Part shown: piece by piece, positions 11,860 to 38,685 of the stretch
How positions within the stretch are numbered: the stretch's first letter is position 1
Layout of the letters: every line of letters starts with the position of its first letter
Source of the DNA: Scatophagus argus
Lineage: Eukaryota; Chordata; Actinopteri; Scatophagidae
Assembly: GCF_020382885.2 (NCBI RefSeq)
Contig: NC_058496.1
Location: 7,928,501-7,992,500, forward strand
DNA length: 64,000 nt
Direction of reading: 5' to 3'
The notes under the pieces: generated by a model
What the model saw: the letters and a program-made list of their open reading frames with translations, nothing else
What the model was told of the DNA's origin: nothing
The model's database searches: none
Program-made: the position numbers and the translations under genes

Positions 11860-11873
11860 CCGCCATCTTGTGG
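11860..11873 (-). promoter_or_regulatory. CTCF-like motif
   Basis: The reverse strand reads CCACAAGATGGCGG, matching the vertebrate CTCF core CCASYAGRKGGCRS at 13 of 14 positions. It lies between the long-isoform coding exon and the ordinary coro1c promoter. Sequence match only. Confidence 0.35.
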
Positions 11874-11879
11874 TGCTGT

Positions 11880-12329
11880 AACATACTTGTGGTACATGAT
11901 GTTCTTGAAACATATTCTTAAATCATAATATTCTGTTGTTTCACTACCTATCATAAACACTGACATTGACATTATAATCCTTCTGCATAAAAAAGTGGTT
12001 GAAAGAATTACTTTCTCACACAGAACCATTCAGAAAAATTCACTTGTGTTTATGTCCTTACATTTATGGTAGGATCAGTTATTTTACCCACACTTTTTAA
12101 CACACTTTACCCATACTTTCCTAAATTATGTCATATAATGACAATTAGTAGTGTAATTAATAAATGTATTGAAGAAAGGAAACAGGTATATCACAATAAT
12201 AAAAGCCACATTAAAAACCACATTAGATTTAAATGCCAGGGGGCCGCCATGAACACACGATTGATGGTTATTTTTTTCTAACTGGGAACCTAAAGGAAGG
12301 AAAAATTAGTTCTTTTCACTGGTATCCAA
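11880..12329. other. Non-coding stretch upstream of the ordinary coro1c promoter
   Basis: AT-rich sequence with no coding frame or recognised repeat. For the long transcript it is intron. Confidence 0.5.
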
Positions 12330-12460
12330 AACGTCACTATGATTGGTTGTTAGAGCTGTCCATCAAAAGCAACTGGTCCACACAGGGCGCGCCAAGCCCA
12401 GCTAAGGGGCGGGACTAGCGCCAGAGTCGGGAAAGAGCACACAGAGAAACTGGTGTCAGC
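12330..12460 (+). promoter_or_regulatory. coro1c: Ordinary (GC-box) promoter of coro1c
   Basis: A CRE-like half site (ACGTCA, 12331-12336), an inverted CCAAT box (ATTGG, 12342-12346) and a GC box (GGGGCGGG, 12406-12413) in a locally CpG-rich patch precede a non-coding exon with a good donor at 12561. There is no TATA box, which suits a broadly expressed gene. Confidence 0.55.
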
Positions 12461-12560
12461 ACAGCAGCGGCTCCAGCAGAGGGAGAAATCAATTGGGATA
12501 CGCGTCGGGCTGTGTTATATCATTCGGCTTTCGGGAATACCTTCATTTTCCTCTCAGAAG
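12461..12560 (+). other. coro1c: Non-coding first exon of ordinary coro1c
   Basis: Ends at the donor CTCAGAAG|GTAGGT (GT at 12561-12562). Spliced to 23508 it puts the sequence AAGAT directly before the coronin ATG, giving a G at -3. The left border is a guess within tens of bases. Confidence 0.55.
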
Positions 12561-13195
12561 GTAGGTTACAGGTTACGCGAATTTGTTAGTTACGTTCTTT
12601 TCTCCTCTTAAATTGGTCTCAATGGTCTTCGTTTGTCCACCTCAGCCACCCAGACAGGAAAGTGCATGCGCTAGCTAAAATGAATCGGGATAGTCTGTAG
12701 AATGTGAACTGTCTTTTTTTTTTTTTAGCTAGCACTAGCCTTCAGCGGCGGTTAACTGACAATGCCAAAAAGTTTCTAACCGATAACCTGGGAAATTGCT
12801 GTTTCTCAAGCAAGGTTTTTGCTCCTTCTGCTGTTGGGTGGATAATTCACTACATGAAATGTTCAGTTGAACGTTATCGAGTGGGGTGGGGTAGCTAGCG
12901 ATAGTCCGGCAGGAAAACTTATTTCCGAAACGATAGATCCACATACACGGAGGTGCAGGAAGCATAACCGCGCCCTGGCCCTTGGCATCCCGATTGTTAA
13001 TAAAGACTATTCAGACTGAACAATAGGGTGAACACATGAAAGATATCGAAGAATTAACTCTATCATTTACATGGACGTTTTTGGTGAAAATGTACTGCTT
13101 CATTTCAATCCAATATCCGCAACATTCATCCAGATGCCAGGTTCAGATTTGACCCACTAACATACTGGTATGAGAGATATATGGAAAGGGGTCAT

Positions 13196-13262
13196 AGTAA
13201 TATTTATAGTCGCTAGCATGGAAGCAGAGACTGTTTCCATGCTAGCGACTATAAATATTACT
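13196..13262. repeat. Perfect 28-bp inverted repeat (hairpin) with 11-nt loop
   Basis: Left arm 13196-13223, right arm 13235-13262, loop 13224-13234. All 28 arm positions are complementary, and the loop can add a GU pair and three more pairs (CAG/CTG). The centre of each arm contains GCTAGC. It lies in intron 1 of coro1c. Confidence 0.95.
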
Positions 13263-14879
13263 CAAATGCATAATCACAGTGTTCCTCCACCAGCTCCGTT
13301 TGGCCATAACACGTGGAGAATCGTTTGTATGAAATTATCTGTGCAGATGACGACCTCAACCTGCTCTAGTTAATTGGTAATAGGCAGTAAGAGCAAACAC
13401 TGAAATGTCGTGTTGCTGTTGTTGACAGCTGTTTTTAATCTTCACTTTTGTTACAGCAAAACCAGGGTTTGGTTTAATGACGTTCCGGTCAAATTAAGAT
13501 GGGTATTTTATTTATTAGTAAGTGTTTCTTGTGTTCAAAGACACTTTATTGTCTCATTAGTCTCATCTACTGAAATATTGTATTGTAAAGTTTCCATAAC
13601 TGGACCGCGTATGTCGTAATTATATCGAGTTTGCACATCAATGAAGAAGGATTATTAAATTAATAGTAATATAAAACACACAAACACCAAATGTGACTCA
13701 AGGAAGGAATTGTATACCTTTTGAAGGTTCTAGGGCGCCTCTCCTCTCATTTGGTGGTGTTGACCCAAGTAGTCCTTTATGTGACTCCTCCTTCTGCGAG
13801 CCACCACCGGCCCATTGGCTTTCTCATGACAGTAAGGCAGTTTGATTTGTAATAACCGTGCTTAGTGTGCCAAAGGTGCAGCATGATTTGCATATTTGGC
13901 CCCTGTTTTGAACTAGGTTACTCAGCTTCAGTGTGTAATCAGCTTTAGAGTTGTGGGAGTTTCCCTTGCTCAGACCCTCTGTGGGATGCAGAGCAGGTGA
14001 AGGCTGTCAGAGTGACCCCGGGGTCAACAGTCAGCAGTACTACAGCTGTGTTTGGGCTTGTTAACCGTTCCAGACGCATCAACCTCTGCTGGTTGTGCTG
14101 CAGTGCAAGATCTTCAGAAGTGTGTAGCCTGCCTTCCTATGGCTGAGCTGAGAGAGGAAGTGGGTCAGGAAGCAGAGGGAAACTAAGCATGAGATGTGAG
14201 GGAGTGTTGGTTCCTATCAACTGCAGCAAAATGTGTTGGTGTGGGCTGTGGTGAAGTCTCGAGTGCACATTTTTCGATTGGTTTCAGGAAGATCGTTTAA
14301 GTTTATATCTCCTATTCAACATATCTATTACATTTATTTCATCTGTGTTGATTGAGGTATGGCTAAGTACAACCTTTCTGTGCTGTCCATCTCAAGTTAC
14401 TGTTTATAATTGGGCTGAAATTATAAAGAAGTAGCAGCTCATGCTTTGTTTTGTGAACTGAGGAATGTGTATATTGGATATTGGATAGAAAGTAGCTTAG
14501 TAGTTGTTTGATATATTGCCTGGTGCAGTTAGTTCTCTTATCAGTCTGCTGGAATAATCATATCAAGTATAAATATTTATAAATATATTTGGTCAACGGT
14601 GTGGCCTTTGCACCTAAGTTGCACTCAAATATTGCATTCTTTTAACGTGTCTGACATACCTCAGTTTGTGTCCAGTCCTGTCTGTGCAAGATGTAATCTC
14701 AGCCCACGCTTACTGCCAGAAACTGTCTTGATGACATGCCACAGCTTGAAAAGTCAACAGATTTAAATTTGCAGCCAAGCCTAGACTTGATGTGCTAGAT
14801 ATTAATTATTTATTATTTATTTACTTTTTTTTCAGACAAGATATCCACTACTGGTCTTTGTTTTGTTGTTGTGGTTTTT

Positions 14880-14901
14880 CTTGTTCTTTTAAAAGAACAA
14901 G
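14880..14901. repeat. 22-bp perfect palindrome
   Basis: CTTGTTCTTTT followed directly by its reverse complement. It contains TGTTCT and AGAACA steroid-receptor half-sites in everted order. Function unknown. Confidence 0.9.
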
Positions 14902-17900
14902 TGGAGGGAATATCTCATTAACCAACTGCTTAGTATATTAGTGTGTGTGTTTGTTTGGACCAGCCCGGTGATGAAGAGGATCACATGCCTAAATCTGTAC
15001 CACTAATTGCTTACATAGTAGAAAACAAGCACACAACCCATTGACAGTGGATGTTCTTTGTTGAATAAGCCACAATTAAGTGTATTAATTGCATATATAT
15101 CTAAAAAGTTATTGATATCAATTTGTGTTCTGTATGTGTTTTACATAATAAAAGGTAAACTGTATGATTATATGACTAGCAATGCTTGCGCCTTAGTAAT
15201 TCCAGCAGATGTACACAGACTTATACTATTTCTTCACTGGTCTCTCCCACCACAGCTGACAACATCTGTTGAAATAGAGTAGTGGCTTGTGCATTGCTCA
15301 CTGGGGCAGGGAAAAGAAGCTGATCAGGAAGAGGAAGGGACACACTGTGTAGGAGTTGACTTTAAAAAAAAAAAAAATTGATAGGTCGGGTTTTTGTTTT
15401 TGTCATTTTATTATGTTGTCTACTGTGTTTACACGTGAGAACTTTGCCGTTGGTTATATTTTCAGTTTGTGCTGCTGTAGATGGCCAAGTAACACACAAA
15501 CACTCATAAAAACTTGAGCTTTTCCTGTTGTGAGTAATTTTACTGGATTTTAAAGTGGTCTCTTTTAAATCTTGACTTTAAGTAGGATAAGAAGTTTAGG
15601 AGTTCAAGTCTCACACTACAGAAATTTATAGACAGTTGGAATGGAAGTTTGTGCTGGAGTACAGTTTAAGGCATAGTCAGCATTGCACTAGACGTAGGCA
15701 TTTTCGGACACTATAGATTAAGACACATGTCTTAATCTAAAGAATTTGTTGTTCTGTTTTGGAATGAAGAAGTTGGCAAAATCTAATCACTTTATTTCAC
15801 TTGAGGTTGAGGATTTTGATTGTAGCTGGTAATTTTCTTTTTGTCTATGTGTCACACAGTACTGAGTTGAACCTAGAGCCACATTGCTCATTTGTCTGCA
15901 AATCTCATTTCCTCTCCTAAGTATAAAAGAATACAATAGCATTCCTAAAAACACTGGTGTGTAATGTATTGTGTTCCAGTACTATTTAAATTGAGCAGCG
16001 CAAAGACCACATGGCTACTTGGGGTTGGGGAGAGGTGAAAAAACAGCACCTTATCTCATTGTTGCCAAAAGCCCTGGAATGTAGCTGGAATCTGATTACA
16101 ATGGTGGTCCGTGGCCTTGGTTACAGGAAGGGGATTTAGGTGGCGTCTCATGCGGTCTTGGTGACAAAAGGCAAAAGGCAGGCAGTGCATTGGGAGCACT
16201 GAGGCGACATCACTGGTGTGTGTAGTGGTGGTGATGTTTGGCAGGGGTAGCAAAGTGTGGGAAAAGTCTGTGACTGGTAATTGCTGTTAAGATATAAAAA
16301 TTTCAGGCAAAAAAATGCCATTACTGCCGTTACACTTACTAATGTGTATACATTCAGTGCATGCTTTATCCCACGTATATTTGAGGGCTGTTGTTGTTGG
16401 AGAGATGTACTTAATATAAATCCATTGGATATGCACAAAACTGCGCCTGAAAGAGACACACAACATCACAAAGTTGTGATGTCTGCTTTATATTCCATCA
16501 GCAGTGGCTTACTGTCACATTCCCCACCCCTGAAGTGCAGAGGAGAGGACTGGACTGTATTTTTAATTGATAAAATTATCTGCCGCCATTGTAGAAATCT
16601 AAAATATCAAATTTTAATATCAGGAATGAACGACTTCAGAAGGCTTCAGAAGTTTTCAGTACTGCCTTCTAATACTGTGCAGATATCAGTACAATTTTAG
16701 CTCATATTATTTTTGTGTGTAAAATCACTGCAGTGGGCATGTGTTGTCAGGCACACAGAGCACATTGGAGACAGTGTGGTGGCTGTCAGGCACACACTCA
16801 GCCTTCTCCAGTCACCTCACCTGTTACATTTTTACCATCTATGCATATGGATTGTGTAAGTCTGGAAATAAAGCCAGTGACAGCTCTGGCACAGTCATTT
16901 CACTCCATATCATCCCCATGAGTCCTAATCAGAACGCAGGTCATAAATATAAATATTGTGGTGATGCCTGATGCACGTGCATGTTGGTTATTTGTGGCAT
17001 CTTTCATTTTCATGGTTTGTGCACACATGCACTTTAAGTTTGGACCCTACACACTAGGGATGGACATAAATATGGAAGTCCGTATTTGTCCAAAGTATAG
17101 AGACCTCGATTTTTAAAATATTTTAAATATAAATGGATAAATGCTCATCCCTGCCATGCATGGTTTTATAAACGAGACCCCTGGACTCCCAGTGTGAAAT
17201 GGCCACTTTGTAAGGAAGTTGGCAATAACAACAATGATGAAACGTACCAACAAACAAAGGAATTGCAAAACTAAACACGTAGCAGATAAGATCCTTTGTG
17301 AAACATGGTTGAGTCTTTGTTTTATTTGCTGATTGCATGTATCAGCAGAGGGTTTTATGGATTCCAGTGATTTCGGCTTGAGACTTTAGGTGATTTTTAA
17401 GATAAGTGGCTCAAGTTGAGGGAACTGTTGAGTTGTGGTGAACTTGACAAATGAACTACAGATGAACACATGAAAGCACTTCTGCATTACAGTCAAAATA
17501 TACATATTCTTATTGCACATGCTGCAGCTGCTATGTTTGTTTACTTAACTATTGTTGAAGTCTGTTGTGTGGTGATTATTGTTCAATTAGTCAAACAGTT
17601 ATGAAAACTGCTACAATGTAAAAAAAAAACAAAAAACTTTGCTTTTTAAAATGTCTAAGTTCTTTTATTTTATTTTATTTTTTTTAAAAAAGCAACTTTG
17701 CTTGGATGTGTTGTTGTAGTAGTGGGTTGTCAAGCTTAACCTATTGTGAGAAACAGGTCTGGTTTCTGTCAGCATTCCAGTCAAAACCCCCTCAGGGTTA
17801 CAACTTCAGGATGAGCATAATTCTGCTCTAATTCTGCTACCCCTCCCTCTCCCACATCAGCTCATCCTGATTTGTGGCTGGGATTTTCATGTTATGTCAC

Positions 17901-20900
17901 ATTTCACTCACAAAGCAAACACACTGCAAAACACCAAGCATCATGGACGATTTTGCACCCCAGCAACAAAAATATAAAGGCTGTCTATGCAGTTTGAATA
18001 AGCCATCTTTGGGATTCACATAGCTGTAATAGGCTGTGAGTTTTAATCCTGGTTAGGCAGGTTATCTGCTGTTGGAAGAATTGGGGTGGTCTCATGTTTT
18101 ATTTGGAATGTGTAAGCGTAAATGGATGTGGCAGGGATGGGCAGCATTAAATGTCTCTTGTCACTGAAGATGTTCAATAATTTTATAAGCTTATGCACAT
18201 GCTCCAAACTCTATGCAAAGTCACGTCATCACCAGATGATGAATGTCACAGTGACCTCGATAACACGAAGGGACAATTTCAGATGTTCACGTTGGTCACC
18301 TGCAAGTACTCCATTGATCTTTAGTAGCGAGTGACTGAGATGCATCTTGGATTGAGTGACAAATAAAAATTCCTCATTCTTAACAACAAATGTTAGAGGA
18401 GTGACATTCTGGCACCCAGACCAAACATGAGCTTTCTTATTTAAAGAAAAATAGAGGTAGCTCTCTGTAGCTGTTTTGTAGTCTTATGTCAGAGCAAAAC
18501 AATTTCCTCTTGGTTTAATGGTAGGCAGCAGTCTGTACTGCAACTGTGAGGTAGAAATTAGAGGGAAATCTTCCAGCGCCTAACACGGCAAGCTTGACGG
18601 TGAACATGAAAAGCCTAAATTCTTCCATTATCACAAGTGGTGTAATGGAACATAGTTGATTCGTGATCCATGCGCAGAGAGGTGGCTACATTAGAGCCAA
18701 AGTAGCACATTTTAAAAATACTCCAAGCCTTTTTTCTTTTCTTCTGATGCATGAGTTTTGTGATCTGTTGCATTCCTCATTATCACCTTCCTTGTCAACC
18801 ACTTAATTTGTGCTTGTAGTCTTAAAGTAGGTTTGGAATAACCAGTGAAAGTGTGGAGCTCAGTTTGTTATGGGACCCACATTTCCTCAGCAGTACTGTC
18901 AGATGTAAATGGGGTTGAGGAATACAGAGAACGATGCTAAAAACTGTGTCATACTCGTCCATTTTCTGTTGGTTGTTTCCTCAGGCTTTGGGGTCCTCCT
19001 TCTGTCTCTCCACATCAGGGTCAGCTCGGCTGGCTCAGGAGGCAATAAGGTACATAGGTCTGCTTTCATCTGATGTGCCCAACAGATACTTGAGGCCTTT
19101 TTGCTTGAATTAGGGCTGGATCAGTGAGCTGTAAATCTCAGAAGATTATCACTGAGTAGCATGATATTCCCCCAAGGTGTGTCTCTGTCTCTCTCTGATG
19201 TATTTCTGAGGCTGTCAGACTGGTGCCTCAGCACAGACCCTGCTGACGTTGTTACATGCCAGACGTGATCCTTACGATGTTTATTGTTTGGTGAAAGGAG
19301 ATGGGTCATAAACATTGGATATTAAATCAGTAATTTTCAGTATTGACTCTTTAATTTAACTCATGTAGTTATATAGAGGTTTTCCTTTTTTGTCATTCTA
19401 ACAGATTTCACTTTATCGTTTAGTTTTTAATTTATCCTGTGTGTTCCAGTGGATGAGGAAAATCAGTGGTGTTCTATATAAATATTTCCTTTGTGTTGAC
19501 AATGACTGTGTTAGTATTAGTTCCTGGTCTCTATGTGGTAGCCATAGAAATCTAACAGGAAGTTGGCTGTTTGGATAAGGCTTGCTAGTTTTGAGCAGAA
19601 TAACCCTACCCCTCTGGTTCCTGCTCTTTAAGTCCTACCTGACTCTGAGAATTCTTCTAAGTATATTTGGGTTAGTATAATGGTACCATCAAATTGATAT
19701 TGAATGTGAATAAGTAAAGGTGCAGTAAGTACTGTCCCCTGGTCTCTTTGTAGGCTTACTTTTTTCAGCCTGGACTCATCAGGTGCAGCAGAGGGATAAT
19801 CGTGTTCTTACATAAGAGTCCTATTGGATAAAGGAGTTTTTGGTTTGGTATTTGCTGCTAGCAGTTTTAGGATCTTTGACTGTGAAGGAGGTGAGATTTG
19901 TTTGACGCTTCAGTGGATATTCTCGGTGAGGCACAAGTCCTGTCATGTTGTAGCTCTGAGGTACAAGGTGATTAAGTCCTGAGTGTTAAACATGACTCCA
20001 GGTTTCTTTTGAGCCATTATCAGCATTTCAGCTTGACTCTGATTTGAGTCTTAGTCGAGGACTTGACCATTATAGTACTATGTGCAGATGTGGGAATGGC
20101 AATTAAATCTAACCACAGTAAATGTTTAGTGTCTAAGAAATGGTGATAACTTCCTGAAAAGGAAGCAACGAGGCTTAGTCACTGAGGCCTAGTGTGGCAC
20201 AGTGAGCTGCAACAACCCCACCTAGTCTGCTCTGATGTCTAACGTGTACACTGATATAGCTCAGCCCTCTTCTCCATAAAGATTTTATATCCAGTGTCGC
20301 TCAGTTGTTGCCAGAGTGGTGGGTTTGTAAAAAACTAATCAAATATTGAACATTTCCTGCTGTTTGTAGAGCATAAGGATGGTGAGTGGGGATCTTTGTG
20401 CAGGCCCAGACTGACCTCAAGAATGCAGTGATTGTTTTGTCTAGGCTAGTCACACTATTGTGGTGATAAAACAACACATCTTATAAAGCTCTCCTGAATA
20501 AAATAATGTACTATTCTGCTGCAAATTAACAGAGCCAAGAGCAGCAAGATAGCTTCTCTGCTCATTCGGCATTAGTAATGGGAAAGGCTCAATGGCATTT
20601 AAGTAGGTTAGGGATGTCATCATCATGAAACTGGACCAGACCTGATAGATTCCCCTTTTGCCACCATGGAAAGAAAGAAGTGGTTGCTGTTTAGAAAATG
20701 ATTCATTCCCCCTAAATAGTCCAAAATCAGTTTACATTTCAGGTGAGAAATAGGCCATGCAGTCATGCTTCATTTTGTATCTGCAACGCCTAACAGAGCT
20801 TGACAATAATTTTTTTTTCCCATCAAAGAGCACATGTGTTCCTAAATGAAAAAAATTTAGGAAAAACTTGCTTGAAAATGTTCAAGCAAGAGAACAAGAG

Positions 20901-22248
20901 AAGGATTTCGAAGGTGTCATTTTGGCCTCTGTTAAATTATGATGAGAATATTTTAACAGTTTTTTGATATTTCATAGACAAAATGATTAATCATGAGAAT
21001 AAACAGCAGATTAATGAATGAGAAATCTAATCATTAGTTGCAGCCCTAGTAGAAAAATCCGGTGCATTCGGTAGCACTGGTGTGGTCACAAGTTTATTAA
21101 CTAGAGGGAAAACTAGAAGCGATCATAATACATTAAGTGTCTTTTTTCTGGCCAATAAATTGCTGATGAACTGGTGATGACCTCCTAAATCAGTTATTAC
21201 TTTGCTCTGTTTTCTGCCATTACCTCCCTGTTAGTAAAGAGCACTCACTCCAGCCAGAAGAGCATATGGTTCCATTAGACAACCAGTGGTGATTAGCTCT
21301 AATTGACCAGTTGAAATGGCCAAAAATTAGTTTGTCAAATAATTGACAATGATTCAGTTTAAGGTATGTACCACACTCAGCTGTTTCCTAATCCTATGAC
21401 ATGTTTTTTCAGAGTTATACATTTGGCAGGAGAATCAATAGGTTGTTCAAATAACTGGAGGCTTTTCAGCATATTGTCTGTAGAAGAATGTAAAGGAGGG
21501 AATGTCTGTCTGAAAGCAGACACACCAACATGTCTAACTTGTTTAATGCATATGGTACGTGCAAGTTCCTCATTCAGGATTGCAGGGCTTTCTACAGGCT
21601 GTCCATGCCTGACAGTCAGCACTGACGCAACCAGGCTGTAGAAAGCTGTCCTCTGTCTGTCAATAGAACTGTTACATAAAATGAGGGCTTTAAAAACTAT
21701 TGTGTATGTATTGTAAATATTCATTATAGCATCTGTAAGTAAAAAAGTCAATAAACAGAGTAAATCCCTACCAGTTTCCAATAACAGAACTGTTTCTTCC
21801 CTTCAAATTGAATTTAGTGTCTTTTTAGCTATAATTTATCTACCAGGATTTCTACAGACTAGTTATAATTGGATGACAGCTCTTTGTCTGAGTCAGTCCT
21901 TCCAGGACTAATCAAATTCACTTTCCTAGACAAATTCACTTCTGAGCCAGACATATTAAGAGGAAGATTTTGAAAATCTTGTGTAACTCAAGTGAAAACT
22001 GGAAAGTCTCAGTTTAAGGAAGATTAGCACTTAAATGTCACTAAATGTTTAAACTAATTACAGCAAATTTGTCTTTTAGCCCACTGTCAGTGTTTAGAGA
22101 TACCAAAAATAAACAGTTGTAATGACTGACGTGTTTTACAGATGGGCTGTTAGGACACTCCCACATCCCTGCAGGAAGAACTTCCTGCTCGTGTTATGCT
22201 CCTTGTTCTGCCAGAAACATGCCATACAAGCGTTTCTTGCTCACTCTC

Positions 22249-22252
<4 letters not shown>

Positions 22253-22309
<57 letters not shown>
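22253..22309. repeat. (CA)n microsatellite
   Basis: 57 bp of uninterrupted CA dinucleotides in coro1c intron 1. It opens spurious Thr/His and Val/Cys frames on both strands. Confidence 0.98.
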
Positions 22310-22311
<2 letters not shown>

Positions 22312-23365
22312 GGAAAGCCACCTCCAAAACATATCCCACATCCTGTGCTGTGATTTTATCATGTTGGTGATTCAGGCTGGGAAACTGTTACCATGTGCCT
22401 TGTCCAAAAAAAAAAGGACTACTTTAGAGCTTTTGTCTTTCTTTAGGTTGTAGGTTACATTGGACCTTGTTTCTGGTCGTTTATGTCAAATGGGCCAGCT
22501 TTCCATTATCTTTGGAAGTGTTCTGTTATTGTAAGCACAGCACTTGGACTTGTAGCTTTTGAATGGGCATGTTTTCCAAAGCTCTCTTGTCTGCCAGCGG
22601 ATTCTTTTCTTGGTGAAGATTTTAGCTGAACCAGCTTCTAAGTCTGTTTTCATTTGGATTGGGTATGTCCTATTTTCCATTGGATGTGGCTCTTTCTAAC
22701 TGTGCCACACAAAAAGCGTGTTAGTATTTCAGATGTTTAATATTTGGCACAGCTGAACATGAAAAGGAAAAAACAAGGCTGACCAAAGAGTTTGAAGTCC
22801 TGTGAACTGTCACCAAGAATGTTTCTGTTGCTGTGTGTTTTTGAAATCTGAAAAGTTTAGACCCCTTTTAAATATTGCGGTTTCTGCAGTTTTGAAATTT
22901 AGTAATGTGTAAATTTGTATCACTTTTCTAGCCAATCAGTACCCTGTTGGAGGTGCTCCCTGATCACAGGTGTGAGGAGAGCCCACATGGCAGAGTGTCG
23001 ATGGGCACTGACTGAGTTAGGTTCCTGAAACAAAATGTAGAATCTTTGTCAGAGTAGTAGGACTGTCCTTTCAATAAAGAAGCTGTGTCATTCGGTGCAC
23101 GATCATTCCCCTTCCACAATAGGATGTTAAATTCATATTTCCAAGCTTCAGTATGTGTTGGTAATGGTCTTCTTCTGAAACGGTCAGCACTGTGATACTC
23201 TGATATTCCAGGGAGACTCTTGGAGTAGGGGGTAGTCATGGTTTGTTATAAAATGTTGAGTAAAAAGTCTAACACATCTCCCAAGACAATGTGTCGCTGA
23301 ATAATATCCTCACGTATGATCTTCGTTCCTTAAAAGAACTGTGCTGCAGTTTGTGGATGCGGTGA

Positions 23366-38685
<15,320 letters not shown>

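Noticed and set aside
15714-15739. 11-bp arms with a 4-nt loop hairpin (TAGATTAAGAC)
   Set aside because: Real, but short inverted repeats like this are expected at some frequency in AT-rich introns. No further signal nearby.
22122-22453. Frames rich in Thr/His or Val/Cys
   Set aside because: Produced by the CA microsatellite at 22253-22309.
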